DNA of 34,444 bases, from assembly GCA_023853785.1 (NCBI GenBank), contig JAJIRX010000200.1, positions 1 through 34,444 of the forward strand, in the 5' to 3' direction. Positions 23,512 through 33,059 of this stretch are shown here, in pieces. How positions within the stretch are numbered: position 1 is the stretch's first letter; every line of letters starts with the position of its first letter. This DNA comes from Psilocybe azurescens (taxonomy: Eukaryota > Basidiomycota > Agaricomycetes > Agaricales > Agrocybaceae). Below the pieces are notes generated by a model, which was given only the letters and a program-made list of their open reading frames with translations, made no database searches and had not been told where the DNA came from. The position numbers were made by a program, and so were the translations under genes.

Positions 23512-23709
23512 AGAGGCGTTTTACTTTCTTCTCTTTATGTAGTCAAGTACCACGTCGAAGAATTAGGGACATTAAAATGGAGGTAATGGCTACAGGACCA
23601 GGACGCAGCTAATAATTTCGAACACGGGTCAGCGCAATTAGCCGAAACTGACTTTCAAAATTCAATTTCGGTTGTGGATGGCTTTCGAGCAAGCGTTCAA
23701 TTGACTAAC

Positions 23710-24205
23710 ACGGATCAGCCATACCCGTTTTAGACCGTACCGTGGATGTTGGCCCTGAACTGGGTGAACCACGGATTATCCACAATTTCTAGCTCTACGA
23801 ATTTGCATAGAGAACGGTATTTCAATTAATAATAAAGCACTATATAGCAGGGTGTTACTCATTTAAGTATACTGAAGTACAATTCGCCCACTGATATTTG
23901 ACTTTGGGCACGAAATGAGAGATCATGTAATTTCTCATCTTAAAGGCTTAATTTAATTGGATTTTCACGCATTTTTGGGTTGATTTATTGCAAGGGATAT
24001 TTAAAAGGAGCTAAGACAGTATAATATGTTATAAATTTTATTCTTTGGGTATAATAAGACATATTCAAGCCCATCTCTCTACAGAACGTTTCATTAAGAT
24101 ATGGTGGGTATACCCACGGTTCAACTGTACCCAAACTGTACCGTACCAAATTAGCCAAATAACCGTGGTTTGTATCCGGGACCATCCGTGCTAGTCCCTA
24201 ACTTT
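23710..24205. repeat. Possible degenerate MITE-like element with inverted flanks
   Basis: An AT-rich core of about 300 bp is flanked by two GC-richer stretches that resemble each other in inverted orientation: about 23715-23785 on + (with GGTGAACCACGG) and about 24100-24200 read on - (with AGTTGAACCGTGGG). The right flank contains a perfect 14-bp palindrome, GTGGGTATACCCAC, at 24104-24117. No coding capacity. The inverted similarity is only moderate, so the element call is tentative. Confidence 0.35.
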
Positions 24206-24840
24206 GATTGGTAAGTACTATTCTAAATTTCTATCCAGGCACAAATCCGTTTTAGGAAAATCTTACTTCCTAATGGAGATTAATGGAGAGCATGCATCTA
24301 ATCTACCTGGCTTCTCCCGTTATCTCCCCGGGTTTTTGAGTAGAATATAATACTTGTGGCGCACCTATAATATGTACTCTGGGCATGGGAAATGCACAAG
24401 AACTGCATTCGTGAGTTGAAAGGTAAAAGCCTCCAAGAGGCGATTAGTACTCTTGTGGTCGATGGATAAGTATTCTGCTACACCACAAACATGCAGGTCG
24501 AGAGCTTAGATGGAATGCGCTTGAGTAATGTACAGGTAGAGAGACTTGCAAAGAATTCGTTAGCTGTTTCCCTTGCAAAAGGTCAGCGAGTTGCTTGATT
24601 AGGAAAGAGTTCGCAGACGGCGTGCCTTATCGATACCTCGTCTATTTCAACTCCATGATAGCAGGAAGGCCCATCAATGTCTCCTCTACACTCTGGAATC
24701 GATAAGCAAGATTATCTTCCATCATTGACGGCGCCCCTCTGCTGCGATTCCAAGCCGTAGAATGACACTTGATTGACAAAGATCGCTCACAAGGAGCTAG
24801 GTCCGAAACCCCTGACTCTCGCTAACAGCTCTACAAGCAG
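24206..24840. other. gene-free stretch
   Basis: Only very short open frames; the longest ATG-started one noticed is about 34 codons from 24492. Nothing recognisable. Confidence 0.4.
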
Positions 24841-24846
24841 CAATAT

Positions 24847-24920
24847 GGCATGTGAGTGCAATTAAAATTACGGAGGTTCGTAATGCATTGTCTAAATATT
24901 TGTATCACTCACGTCCGCGT
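24847..24920. repeat. Extra partial copy of the duplicated leader segment
   Basis: The stretch beginning GCATGTGAGTGCAAT resembles 25029-25105 about 180 bp downstream in direct orientation, including TTACGGAG and AATGC blocks, and again 28038-28110. It is therefore a third, partial copy of the segment that heads the large duplication. Confidence 0.6.
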
Positions 24921-25864
24921 TCCACTTCCGATATCTGAATCATTTGAGCCTGGTCATGAGAGTGCGGCCAGTGCCGGTGTCTGAGCACTGACCGAAGCCC
25001 AGTACGATAGCAGCTGATAGCATCTGATAGCATGTGAGTGCAATCCAGAATAAACTACGGAGATTAACAATGCCTGTGCTAAATATGTGTTTTGCCCACG
25101 CTCCAAATTGCAAGTCTTCCTTTGGGAAGCTCCTACTTGTTTAATCAGCACGACATCTCCGTTTCTTCTCGTTCTGCAATAGGCAACCTTCACGAAGCTG
25201 GGAAGTTGTGTTTCCTTATTTAGGTCAATGCTTCGGTGAACCAAAGTTTGACATTTATTTACGGCGAACTCAGGTTTTATCCTCCTAAAAGAATTCTCGA
25301 AACAAATGTTGCATTAATGAAGGTCCGTCGGTTACAGTAGACCTCACTGGGATTGGTGTGCTATAGAATCCCCGAAATAGATGGGAAATGGCCTTCGTTC
25401 AATGTGATAAACAAGACAAGGAACGAAGGGACTATGAATGCTAGATGTCAGAAGATGATCTAGAACGAGTGCGTGATGTACGTCGCGCGAGGAGATGAAC
25501 TAAGGTGGAGATAGGGGAAGGGCCAAGCTTACAATAAAGTTTCATTCATTGCTAGAAACCTGAACGAGTCGATCAGAAAGAAATCAATGTAGATTTCTGT
25601 GAGAGACTATGGAAGAAAATCAATGGATAGCAAAGAACCCGTCAATCGCAAGTCGGAAGCAGCGCCGGGAGAGAAGAGGACCTAGTTCTTTTATCTGTTG
25701 GACCCTTCATTTTGGCTGACAGGATTAATGGGCGTGGCAATTGGAATCACCAAAGCACTAGATTTGATCATTTGACGCCATTTTCTAGAACATCCAAGTC
25801 TTCTGCCCTCCCTGACTTTCGTCGATTTGTTTATTCTATGAGCAATATAGGGGCAGCCAAAACG

Positions 25865-25870
25865 TATAAA
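25865..25870 (+). promoter_or_regulatory. TATA box of small gene copy 1
   Basis: TATAAA followed by GGGACAAGGGCC. The same arrangement recurs at the same place before the other two copies, which supports function. About 145 bp upstream of the ATG, including a 64-bp leader intron. Confidence 0.7.
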
Positions 25871-26014
25871 GGGACAAGGGCCTCACAGAGACCAACCATC
25901 TCAAACCACACAATACACTTTTCAACCCAACTTTCCAAGTAAACGTAGGCACTCAAATATTTGCGGTTCATTGGCCTTTCTGACCTTCTTGCTCTCGTAT
26001 AGATCTCAAATACA

Positions 26015-26367
26015 ATGTCTGGAGGTAAATGAGACTGGCCCCATGTTTGGCCTTAGGCTGTGCTTGACTATTCATCCATGTTTAGGTCAAGTTCTTGCTG
26101 GTTTCGACACCAACACTGGCTTTACAGTCACGAACAACACCGCTCAGAACATTTATCTGCAGACTTCGGCTTCTGCATTTTCGACCATTTTGCCCGGCCA
26201 GTCTTCAACGGCTCAGACAGCCTTCTTCAACTATGCTGTTAGGAACAACGACACCTCCAATGCAGCCCCTTTATTTGAGCGTCAATGTCAGCTCGGCTGA
26301 TGGTAGCGTGAACGTCGTAGCTGGAACCTTGAGGGGCAATATCGGTGTTAACATCGCCTTTGCATGA
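26015..26367 (+). CDS. Small unassigned protein, tandem family copy 1 (about 97 aa)
   Basis: Unknown family; no function assigned. A leader intron (25939-26002) precedes ATG 26015. Coding exon 1 is only ten bases (26015-26024, MSG plus one base), then an intron at 26025-26085 and exon 2 from 26086. The product has no signal peptide, few charges and many Asn/Thr/Ser/Gln with alternating hydrophobics (GFTVTNNTAQNIYLQT, NYAVRNNDT), suggesting a small all-beta fold. The CCCC run at 26266-26269 is one base longer than the frame needs; without correction the frame ends at TGA 26298-26300, with it at TGA 26365-26367 after GNIGVNIAFA. Copies at 29190 and 30009 support the start, the intron and the corrected end. 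Confidence 0.7.
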
Positions 26368-26704
26368 TTTGTGGGCTTCACATTAATCCCTGTTATATTT
26401 CAATACTAACACCTAAGTTTCTAGTGCCATAACAACTTCGATTTCTCTTTTGCTCTGCGCATCCGAACTCAAAGGCATAAAAAAAATTTACTACGATCTT
26501 TACTGTTACGCCCCACAATGTAAAAAAGTTAACTTTGATGAATACAAGTCTGCCACCTCTTTGTATTGACATGAACATTTGGATATTTTTTAAGTTGTCG
26601 ACACTCGGTCTCGGCGTCACGAAAGATCAAAAAGCAATGAACACACGTTGAAAACGCGATTGCTTTGAGTTATATATTACTTTACCCTCCAAAGTCCACA
26701 CCGC

Positions 26705-26952
26705 TCAATGACAGCCTTGACCCCAAGTACAGGGTTTACACTCACACGTGCTGCTCTCGTTCTCAGTAGAATAACTAGAGGATATGGGTGGTGCTGACGA
26801 TGAAGGAGCAATATATGTCCCTCTTCTTCCGCCTCTTACTGGCCACTGAAAACCAGAGAAGGCATTGAATGCTGCGGCTGTTTCTGCGTTGCTTCTGTTA
26901 CCCGTACTTGAGGATGTCCCACGTCGCCTTGCGTGTGCAACCTTTGTAGTCT
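26705..26952 (-). CDS. Possible terminal exon of an unknown gene with a Cys-rich C-terminus
   Basis: On the minus strand, after an acceptor-like ...TTACAG (26960-26953), 82 codons stay open to TGA 26705-26707. They encode a basic start (HARRRGTSSST), a Ser/Ala-rich middle and a striking end STCECKPCTWGQGCH with four cysteines and a His in 13 residues, as in metal- or zinc-binding patches. I could not find a convincing upstream exon with a matching phase. It may be a true last exon, a gene relic or chance. Confidence 0.3.
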
Positions 26953-27059
26953 CTGTAATGGTTCAAGAGAATTTGATTTTAGCCGATGCCCGAGGCTGAT
27001 TAGCGCCCTCGGCCTAATATTTATGGCTCGTGCTTCGCACGTTTGTTTGCTTTGATCAT

Positions 27060-27947
27060 TATGCAAATCGAGACTTCTGCTAATTGTCGTTTAGGCACCC
27101 TCAATAGCTATATCCCTGTTGATTTTGACGAAGGAAAAATCATATGGTAGAAACAAAGCTAGTGTATAAAGTGTAGTAACTATTCATAAAATCAATATAT
27201 GTACAATTTTGGGTTCCCAAAGAGGTAGAAAAAGATAATAAATGGTTCTGTACAGACAGAAGGAAAGAAACTACCTTGTCAGTGAGCGAGTGAGTACTAG
27301 TGAGTATCTCATGGTGAACGGAAATGGGTGGGAGTGCGGGTGAGTGGGAATACCTCTGAACTCAAGCATCTGGAGGAACTTGGACTCCGAGACTCAGCAT
27401 GTTGTTGGACACCGCCTCAAGGTACACGACCAGTGTGTACGAGCTGAGAGAGCAAAGGAAGGAACAATGAGGCCATGGAGCTGACAAAAATCGAAATGTG
27501 CACTCGCAGGGGAATGTAAGTGATGCTGGGCACTGCAAAACTCACATTTATTGCTTACTGAATAAACTTCGAAAACAACCTCTATTTGTACATTACGACT
27601 GATGGAGACATGTGTTCTGAATGTACCAGAGGGTCTTAAAAAAATCTGCTCAGTTGAGTAAATTCCGCAATTCTGAACCGTTAAGATATAAAGTGATAGT
27701 ATAAGAGTTAATTGACGCGAATCGCTCTCATGGAGTAGTCTCGACCCAGACGGCTTGGGAAGATTTGGACTGTGCCCACCCCGATTTCAAACATTTATAT
27801 TTTTCTTGGCTACTACACAACATGAAGGTGATACTACTAACGTAAACTGGATTCGAGTTTACCCACGGAACTAGGTAAGAGGACCGAAACTTTCCGAGTT
27901 TCTCTGGATGGAAATCTTGTTTCGCCAAAAATTCCAGCCTGATCCAA
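27060..27947. other. gene-free spacer between the two duplicated segments
   Basis: No protein-like frame was seen. It is AT-rich with short direct repeats of GTGAGT type around 27285-27350. Confidence 0.4.
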
Positions 27948-29040
27948 GCCCGATCAGGCCTGGTCATGAAAGTGGCGCTAGTGCGCTGGTGCCTGAAGAC
28001 CTCTGAACGTTGACTGGCGAAGGACGATAGCATCTGATAACATGTGAATGTAATCTAGAATAAACCACGGAGGTTCCTAATGCCTGATCCAAACATATGT
28101 TTTACCCACGCTGTACAATTGCGAATGTCGCTTTGGGTTATTGGGATACTCCTACTTATTTGAGCAGTTGGATTGGATCGCACTTTGAGTTCAGCCATTG
28201 AGGCAGTGAGATAACCCTTATATCCAGATATAAGGGGATGGAGATGCTGTAGAATGCGCCGTTTAAAAATTTGCCAAGAGCTACCCGAGAAAGAACTGTA
28301 CAATGAAAAGTGAAGGAGTTTGTGCGAAATATTCATAGGTAATAGACTTCAGCCACGAGGCTCTCTTCCTGCCGTATATTGGCCTTTCGTATCTCTCTTC
28401 GATAGACGAAAATACCTACGAAGACGAAGCTGGGAAATTCTGTTCCGTGATTTGAATCGGTGCTTCGGTGAACCTAAGTTTGGCATCATCAGCGTGACAC
28501 TACCATCGACAGCGAGCACAGCTTTGATTCATCTAGAAGTGTGTAGGATTTGGAATGAATGATCTTCGTATGATGTGATAAAAGACTTAAGACAATGAGC
28601 GAAGGTGGACGGAAGTGAACGTTTGAACCGGTGTGAAGGCGATAAGAAAGTGATCATATAAGGGATCAATCAAGTAATATCGATAATCAAGCATGGTGTG
28701 TGATCTGCGTCGCGCGCGAGGAGATGAAAACAGGGGCAAGGGCCAGGCTATAGACAATTGAGTTTCAGTCATTGCTATAGGCTTGAAGAAAAATCTAAAT
28801 TACTGTGAGAACTATGGAAGAACCAATGTATTGCAGAAACCTTAGCGAAGAAGCGACACCGGGGAGCGCAGAGTTCCGAGCTCCATCGTCCGTCAAAGAT
28901 AGATTGACAGGATTAATGGACGTGTCAGTTGGAACCACCAGCAAAGATTAGATTTGACCATCTGACGCCATTCTTTTGAACATCCATGTCTTCTGCTCAC
29001 GTATATGTTTTCCATGCTCAACAAACGGACAACTAAAACA

Positions 29041-29046
29041 TATAAA
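29041..29046 (+). promoter_or_regulatory. TATA box of small gene copy 2
   Basis: TATAAA followed by GGGCAAGGGCC, matching the position and context in copy 1. Confidence 0.7.
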
Positions 29047-29189
29047 GGGCAAGGGCCTCCGGGCTACCAGTCATCTCAAGCCCCAGAGTACACCTTTCAC
29101 CACTCTTTTCCAAGTAAAAGTATGCACTTAACTATTATCTGTTCATTAATCTTTCTGACCTTCTTGCTCTCGTATAGATCTCAAATACA

Positions 29190-29543
29190 ATGTCTGGAGG
29201 TAAATGGGCCTGGCCCTATGTTTGGTCTTAGACTGTGCTTGACTAGTTATCTATGTTTAGGTCACCAAGTTCTTGCTGGTTTCGACACCAACAATGGCTT
29301 TACAGTCACGAACAACACCGCTCAAAACATTTATCTGCAGACTTCGGCTTCTGCATTTTCGACCATTTTGCCCGGCCAGTCTTCATCCGCTCAGACGGCC
29401 TACTTCAACTATGCTGTCAGGAATAACAACACCACCAATGCACCCGTTTATTTGAGCGTCAATGTCAGCTCGGCTGATGGTAGTGTGAACATTGTCTCTG
29501 GAACTTTGAGGGCAGTATCGGTGTTAACATCGCCTTCGCATGA
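29190..29543 (+). CDS. Small unassigned protein, tandem family copy 2 (about 98 aa)
   Basis: Same structure as copy 1: leader intron 29114-29177, ATG 29190, ten-base first coding exon (29190-29199), intron 29200-29260, exon 2 from 29261. Relative to copy 1 it has three extra bases right after the acceptor (one His codon), a whole-codon difference that supports translation there. The frame reads through PVYLSVNVSSADGS, where copy 1 is broken, but the GGG run 29510-29512 seems one base short: uncorrected, the end is TGA at 29550; corrected, it ends at TGA 29541-29543 with the same IGVNIAFA tail as copy 1. Function unknown; probably cytosolic because no signal peptide is present. Confidence 0.72.
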
Positions 29544-29856
29544 TTGGTGAGCTACATGTTATGCCCTGCAACGTTTTACAAACATCCGCTGAACGTCCTA
29601 GGCCAGGGCCATTACAACTGCTATTTTCCGTTTGTTCTGCGAATCCAAACTCAGTCTTTACCTTTTACCCCAATGTAAAAAAAGTGTTATTTTTGATGAA
29701 TCCAAGTTTGCCGCCTCTTCGTATTGAGAAGACAGTTTAATGACCCTTTGTGAATATTTTTACGAGCACTCAAATGTTTTTGGACACTAAAAGAAGCTAA
29801 GAATGTTCAAAGGTAATATTTCCACGCATTGACAGCCTGGTACAGACGCCAAAACA

Positions 29857-29864
29857 TATATATA
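29857..29864 (+). promoter_or_regulatory. TATA box of small gene copy 3
   Basis: TATATATA followed by GGGCCAAGGG, at the position equivalent to copies 1 and 2. Confidence 0.6.
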
Positions 29865-30008
29865 GGGCCAAGGGAGTTACAACGAACCCAAAATCCCAAC
29901 CCCGAGATACACGTTTGATCCCACTTTCTTAATAAAATGTTTGCACTTAACTGTTTGCTACTCATTCTCTCTTCTGACATTCCTGCTCCCTTATAGACCT
30001 CAATTACA

Positions 30009-30369
30009 ATGGCTGACATTGGTGGTGGTGGTAATGGGCCCGGCCTTATGTTTTCTCCTACATTGTACTTGATCGTGCCCAATCTTTAGGTTCTAGCTTC
30101 GATCCCTCCGCAGGTTTTACAGTCGCAAACTACACAGCTCAAAACGTTTATCTGCAGACGCCTACTGGTTATCTAAAGATCTTGCCCAATGAGAATACAC
30201 CGGCTCAAACACGGGCCTTTGATTATGTCGTTCGGAACAACGACACCGATAATTCAGCCGTTTTTTGACCATCAGTGTCAAGAAGGCTGATAATAAGACT
30301 CCTGGCGGTGTGAGTGTCGGATATGGTGCCTTGAAAGGCAAAATTGAGGTCATAATATCCTTCGCGTGA
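30009..30369 (+). CDS. Small unassigned protein, divergent tandem family copy 3 (about 100 aa)
   Basis: ATG 30009; first coding exon 30009-30030 (MADIGGG, four codons longer than in copies 1-2), intron 30031-30089, exon 2 from 30090. It is clearly homologous (GFTVANYTAQNVYLQT, VVRNNDTDN) but more diverged, with extra residues in the last third and the tail VIISFA. The T run 30261-30266 seems one base short; uncorrected, the frame stops at 30266-30268, corrected at TGA 30367-30369. The leader-intron donor GT of the other copies reads AT here (about 29932), so leader splicing may be lost or moved. Confidence 0.65.
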
Positions 30370-30760
30370 TCGGTGAGCCTTGTGTTATTGCATGCAACAT
30401 TTTACTAACATCTCAACTTTAACCTCTAATCCCTTTAAAACAGTCATACACTTTCTGTCCTCCAAATCCGATCTCAATGTTATAAACTTTCTATTACAGT
30501 CTTTACTTTTTCGCCCCTCAATGATCAGTCTAAGTGTGCCACGCCTTTGTATTGACTTCTCGATGCTAGTCGGTTTCCCTCGGCCTCAGCCTCAAGCTTG
30601 AAAGCTATGAAAACGCATTGAAATGCGATGTTTGAGCCGCATATTTGAGCTCCACGCTCAGGCAAACACGTTTAGATTGCGTGCCCACAGCTGTACTAAA
30701 CACAGTAACTCATCGAACATGAAGCATTGGTCTTTCGCAATAGTTTCGATGGCCGCCTCG
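30370..30760. other. spacer after the small-gene cluster
   Basis: No coding segment supported. Confidence 0.4.
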
Positions 30761-31206
30761 TCACCTGAGATCAATCCCTGGGCGATGTCTGCTCTGAAGT
30801 GCGATGGTATTTAGTAGACCTTGGTATGTCAGCGGAAGGGTTAAATTGAGTTCTGGGATGGTATCGTCGTTATTAACCACGGCCCCATGCGATATCTTGG
30901 AGGTGAGCTGGACCGCGAAAAGTTGCAGACTCCTATCTTTGCAGTGATTAGTTGAATCCCTGACTTTGGGGTGTGGCTGATAAATACGGTTGTCGTCTTC
31001 AGTTGCCACCACAACCTTTGACGATGTCTGTAGTATTCTAAAGGTAAGATTGTATGCAAATAAAGTGTACTCACCACAATCGTTGCCCCCATGGATAGGC
31101 CATGCTTGACACAGCGATACACCTGCAACTTAACCTCTCTCCAGACTGTTGAGGACAGAATGGCTGAGACACCAAAGAGGCCATCCTCAGCCCATTTCAG
31201 GGACAT
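30761..31206 (-). CDS. 3' portion of an unrecognised gene (at least two exons)
   Basis: I do not recognise the family. On the minus strand one segment (31206-31075) contains KWAEDGLFGVSAILSSTVW and ends GATIV at a GTGAGT donor. The intron at 31074-31016 joins it in phase to 31015-30761 (VVVATEDDNRIYQPHP, then LQLFAVQLTSKISHG), ending TGA 30761-30763. Upstream of the ATG at 31206 a coding-like frame continues in another phase to about 31320 (HGASNTDCLHGTVIVDWSMQ), and it would join if the GGG run at 31200-31202 were one base longer. The true start therefore probably lies further right and was not found. Confidence 0.5.
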
Positions 31207-31639
31207 GTAAGATACACGCCTTGCATAGACCAGTCAACGATCACTGTTCCGTGCAGACAGTCGGTGTTTGAGGCCCCATGCACCTCGTTGATTTGATTAC
31301 CGGGGTATGATGAAGGAATGAGAGTTATAACACAGACACAGGCGAAGATAGAGTTTCTCAGTCAAGTCTTTCTCAACGAGTGCATGTGTGAGACAACACG
31401 GGAGCTGACCAGGAAGCTTTGTGTTTCGTCATTGTGGCCGGCTGTGCTCGAAGCAGCAATGAAACAACTCAGACAGCCTCACTATGACTTTAGAATGTCC
31501 CTCGATCCAGTTTCGAGTGCTCATTGAAGTAGAAATGCACAAGTGAATGGGCCTTGATAGAGACATTAGTGCACTTACTACTGTATAGATTTATGATGAC
31601 CCTGTCTGCCAGTACTTCTCACTCCCCACATATTCCCTA

Positions 31640-31771
31640 GGACTGGAGGGATTGAGAAAGGGAGTGAAGGGAATATAGGGAATAGAGGGAATAGAGGGGA
31701 TTGAAGAGGGAATGAAGGAATTGGAGAGGGAATGGAGGGGAATGATGGGGAATGAAGGGGAATAGAGTTAT
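31640..31771. repeat. GA-rich imperfect tandem repeat
   Basis: Dozens of variants of GGGAATAGAGG / GGGAATGAAGG in a row on the plus strand; strong purine strand bias over about 130 bp. Confidence 0.85.
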
Positions 31772-31883
31772 TTATAGCCAATACAGTAATAAAGTGGAAT
31801 TCCCACGGCTTGAAGCTGAGTAAAAACAATTTCCCACACCTTTAGGCTGAATATAAAAATAGATTTACACAGTTACCACTACT

Positions 31884-31957
31884 ATCATACATCTACTATA
31901 CACTGCGTATATAATCCTTATATCATACACCTACTGTACATTGCTTATATAATCTAC
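31884..31957. repeat. Two tandem copies of a 37-bp unit
   Basis: 31884-31920 and 31921-31957 both start TATCATACA and contain CTACT.TACA.TGC.TATATAATC. They lie directly downstream of the KDZ-associated relic. Confidence 0.85.
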
Positions 31958-31994
31958 TATGTGAATTAACTTGTTTTTTACACTTGTATTCAAT

Positions 31995-32580
31995 TTAGTC
32001 TGAGTCAGAATCACTGGTCTCTGCTTCACTAGAATCACTAGTCTCTTCATCCAATCCTAATTCTTCATTTTCATCATCACTATCTGAAGACTCTGCCTTT
32101 CTTTTCTTTTTGCAATGACATATTTTGTGTGGTAAAATAGTATTGTGTGTAGAAACCAGTTGAAATTGCCAGGTGTCATACATTTAAGTATAGATTCAAA
32201 ACCACCCAGCCATGCATTTAATTGTTCACACACTTGTGTATTAAAGGTTTTCTGGGCATATGCATTGCCATTATCATCATATGCAATAATTACAAGATTT
32301 GGAGCTGAACCATCACCTAGAGAAGGATTGCAGTACTTTCAACAAAGATAATCATTGGCTTGGTGATTAATATAATGGTAAGTGTCCACAATAAATCTTG
32401 ATGTTTTGTTCCACATAGCATCCCAACTTCCATTGGTAACAGCTGTTTGCAACACTTGACATCCTTTGTCAATACATATGTATTCAGGACAAGATTCTTT
32501 TGTCTTATAAACAGACTGCAAAAACTTTAATATATTAGTTGTGGATTCAGATCTATTAAATTTTGTCCATGCATCTATAT
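31995..32580 (-). pseudogene. Relic of a KDZ-transposon-associated (Cys-cluster type) protein
   Basis: Read on minus: FLQSVYKTKESCPEYICIDK, then SRFIVDTYHYINHQANDYLC, a TGA where relatives have Arg (CGA to TGA transition), then KYCNPSLGDGSAPNLVI, NTQVCEQLNAWLGGFESILK and TPGNFNWFLHTILFYHT. This ordered motif set is familiar from very abundant Agaricomycete proteins linked to KDZ (Kyakuja-Dileera-Zisupton) DNA transposons; that link is from memory of the family. A final acidic Ser/Asp tail (EETSDSSEAETSDSDSD) is in a shifted frame, joined at the T run 32107-32111. The frame seems to extend upstream of 32580 into a microsatellite. The transition-type stop and AT-rich surroundings suggest an old, methylated or mutated transposon copy. 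Confidence 0.75.
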
Positions 32581-32601
32581 TATTTAAGGAACTAAATACA
32601 T

Positions 32602-32629
32602 GATAATAATAGCAATAATAATAATAAAT
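32602..32629. repeat. AAT-type microsatellite
   Basis: Run of ATA/AAT trinucleotides with one AGC interruption, adjoining the upstream end of the KDZ-associated relic. Confidence 0.8.
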
Positions 32630-32662
32630 ACCATGATTGGGACCTATGGTGGAAGAGCTGAT

Positions 32663-32730
32663 AGAGTCCAGGTGGACTCTAATTGGAGTGCCAACTTTAA
32701 CTTTGAATAGAACAGAATCCAGTTGGATTC
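32663..32730. repeat. Pair of related palindromes
   Basis: AGAGTCCAGGTGGACTCT (32663-32680, 8-bp arms) and GAATCCAGTTGGATTC (32715-32730, 7-bp arms) share the core TCCAG.TGGA and lie about 50 bp apart. They could be element ends or subterminal repeats of the adjoining transposon. Confidence 0.7.
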
Positions 32731-33059
32731 CAACTAGAATATTTCAATCTATCAATCTTAGTGTAAATTCATGAGTGCAATATAATATATTAATAACTAT
32801 ATACTACATTATTATCTACATGCAAAGTCCATTGTAACAAAATAAAATTAAAATAAACAACATAACAGAGTAAAAAGATGGGAGGGAGGGTATATACTTG
32901 GGTTAAATGAACAAACAAACACATAAATGTAAAAGAAAATAAGAGAACAAAAAGAAAAAAGTGAAAAATTTTTTTAAAAAAAGGGTGGCAGACGGGTGGT
33001 CGTATCAGTCATACATGCCATCGCCGTGGGTATGGTATGCATCCGCACACATTGAGATG

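Larger units (their letters stand above)
24943..26430. repeat. Segmental duplication, left copy
   Basis: Similar in order and direct orientation to about 27948-29650. Landmarks: CCTGGTCATGA (24950 and 27960), GCATCTGAT.GCATGTGA (about 25020 and 28030), GGTGCTTCGGTGAACC-like block (25228 and 28460), TGACAGGATTAATGG (25718 and 28906), TTGACGCCAT (25771 and 28962), the TATA box and the small gene. Spacing differs by indels (about 3.0 kb at the head, 3.2 kb at the gene), so the copies have diverged for some time. Confidence 0.8.
27948..29650. repeat. Segmental duplication, right copy
   Basis: Direct-orientation counterpart of about 24943-26430 with the same series of landmarks, ending past the second small gene. 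The part downstream of the stop is also alike (GTTACGCCC-type and AATGTAAAAAA blocks near 26515 and 29670). Confidence 0.8.

Noticed and set aside
24492..24596. Short ATG-started frame of about 34 codons
   Set aside because: Too short, no motif, no splice sites linking it to other frames.
26025..26085. Treating the small-gene copies as starting inside the intron (longer uninterrupted frame from the leader)
   Set aside because: The uninterrupted frame includes the leader intron and coding intron, both with proper GT-AG borders; copies differ there freely while exon parts are conserved.
28320..28562. Plus-strand open frame of 80 codons in the right duplication copy
   Set aside because: The counterpart in the left copy is not open in the same frame, so the duplicated DNA is not conserved as protein there.
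31640..31771. Minus-strand Pro/Phe/Ser-rich frame through the GA-rich repeat
   Set aside because: It is the translation of a simple tandem repeat.
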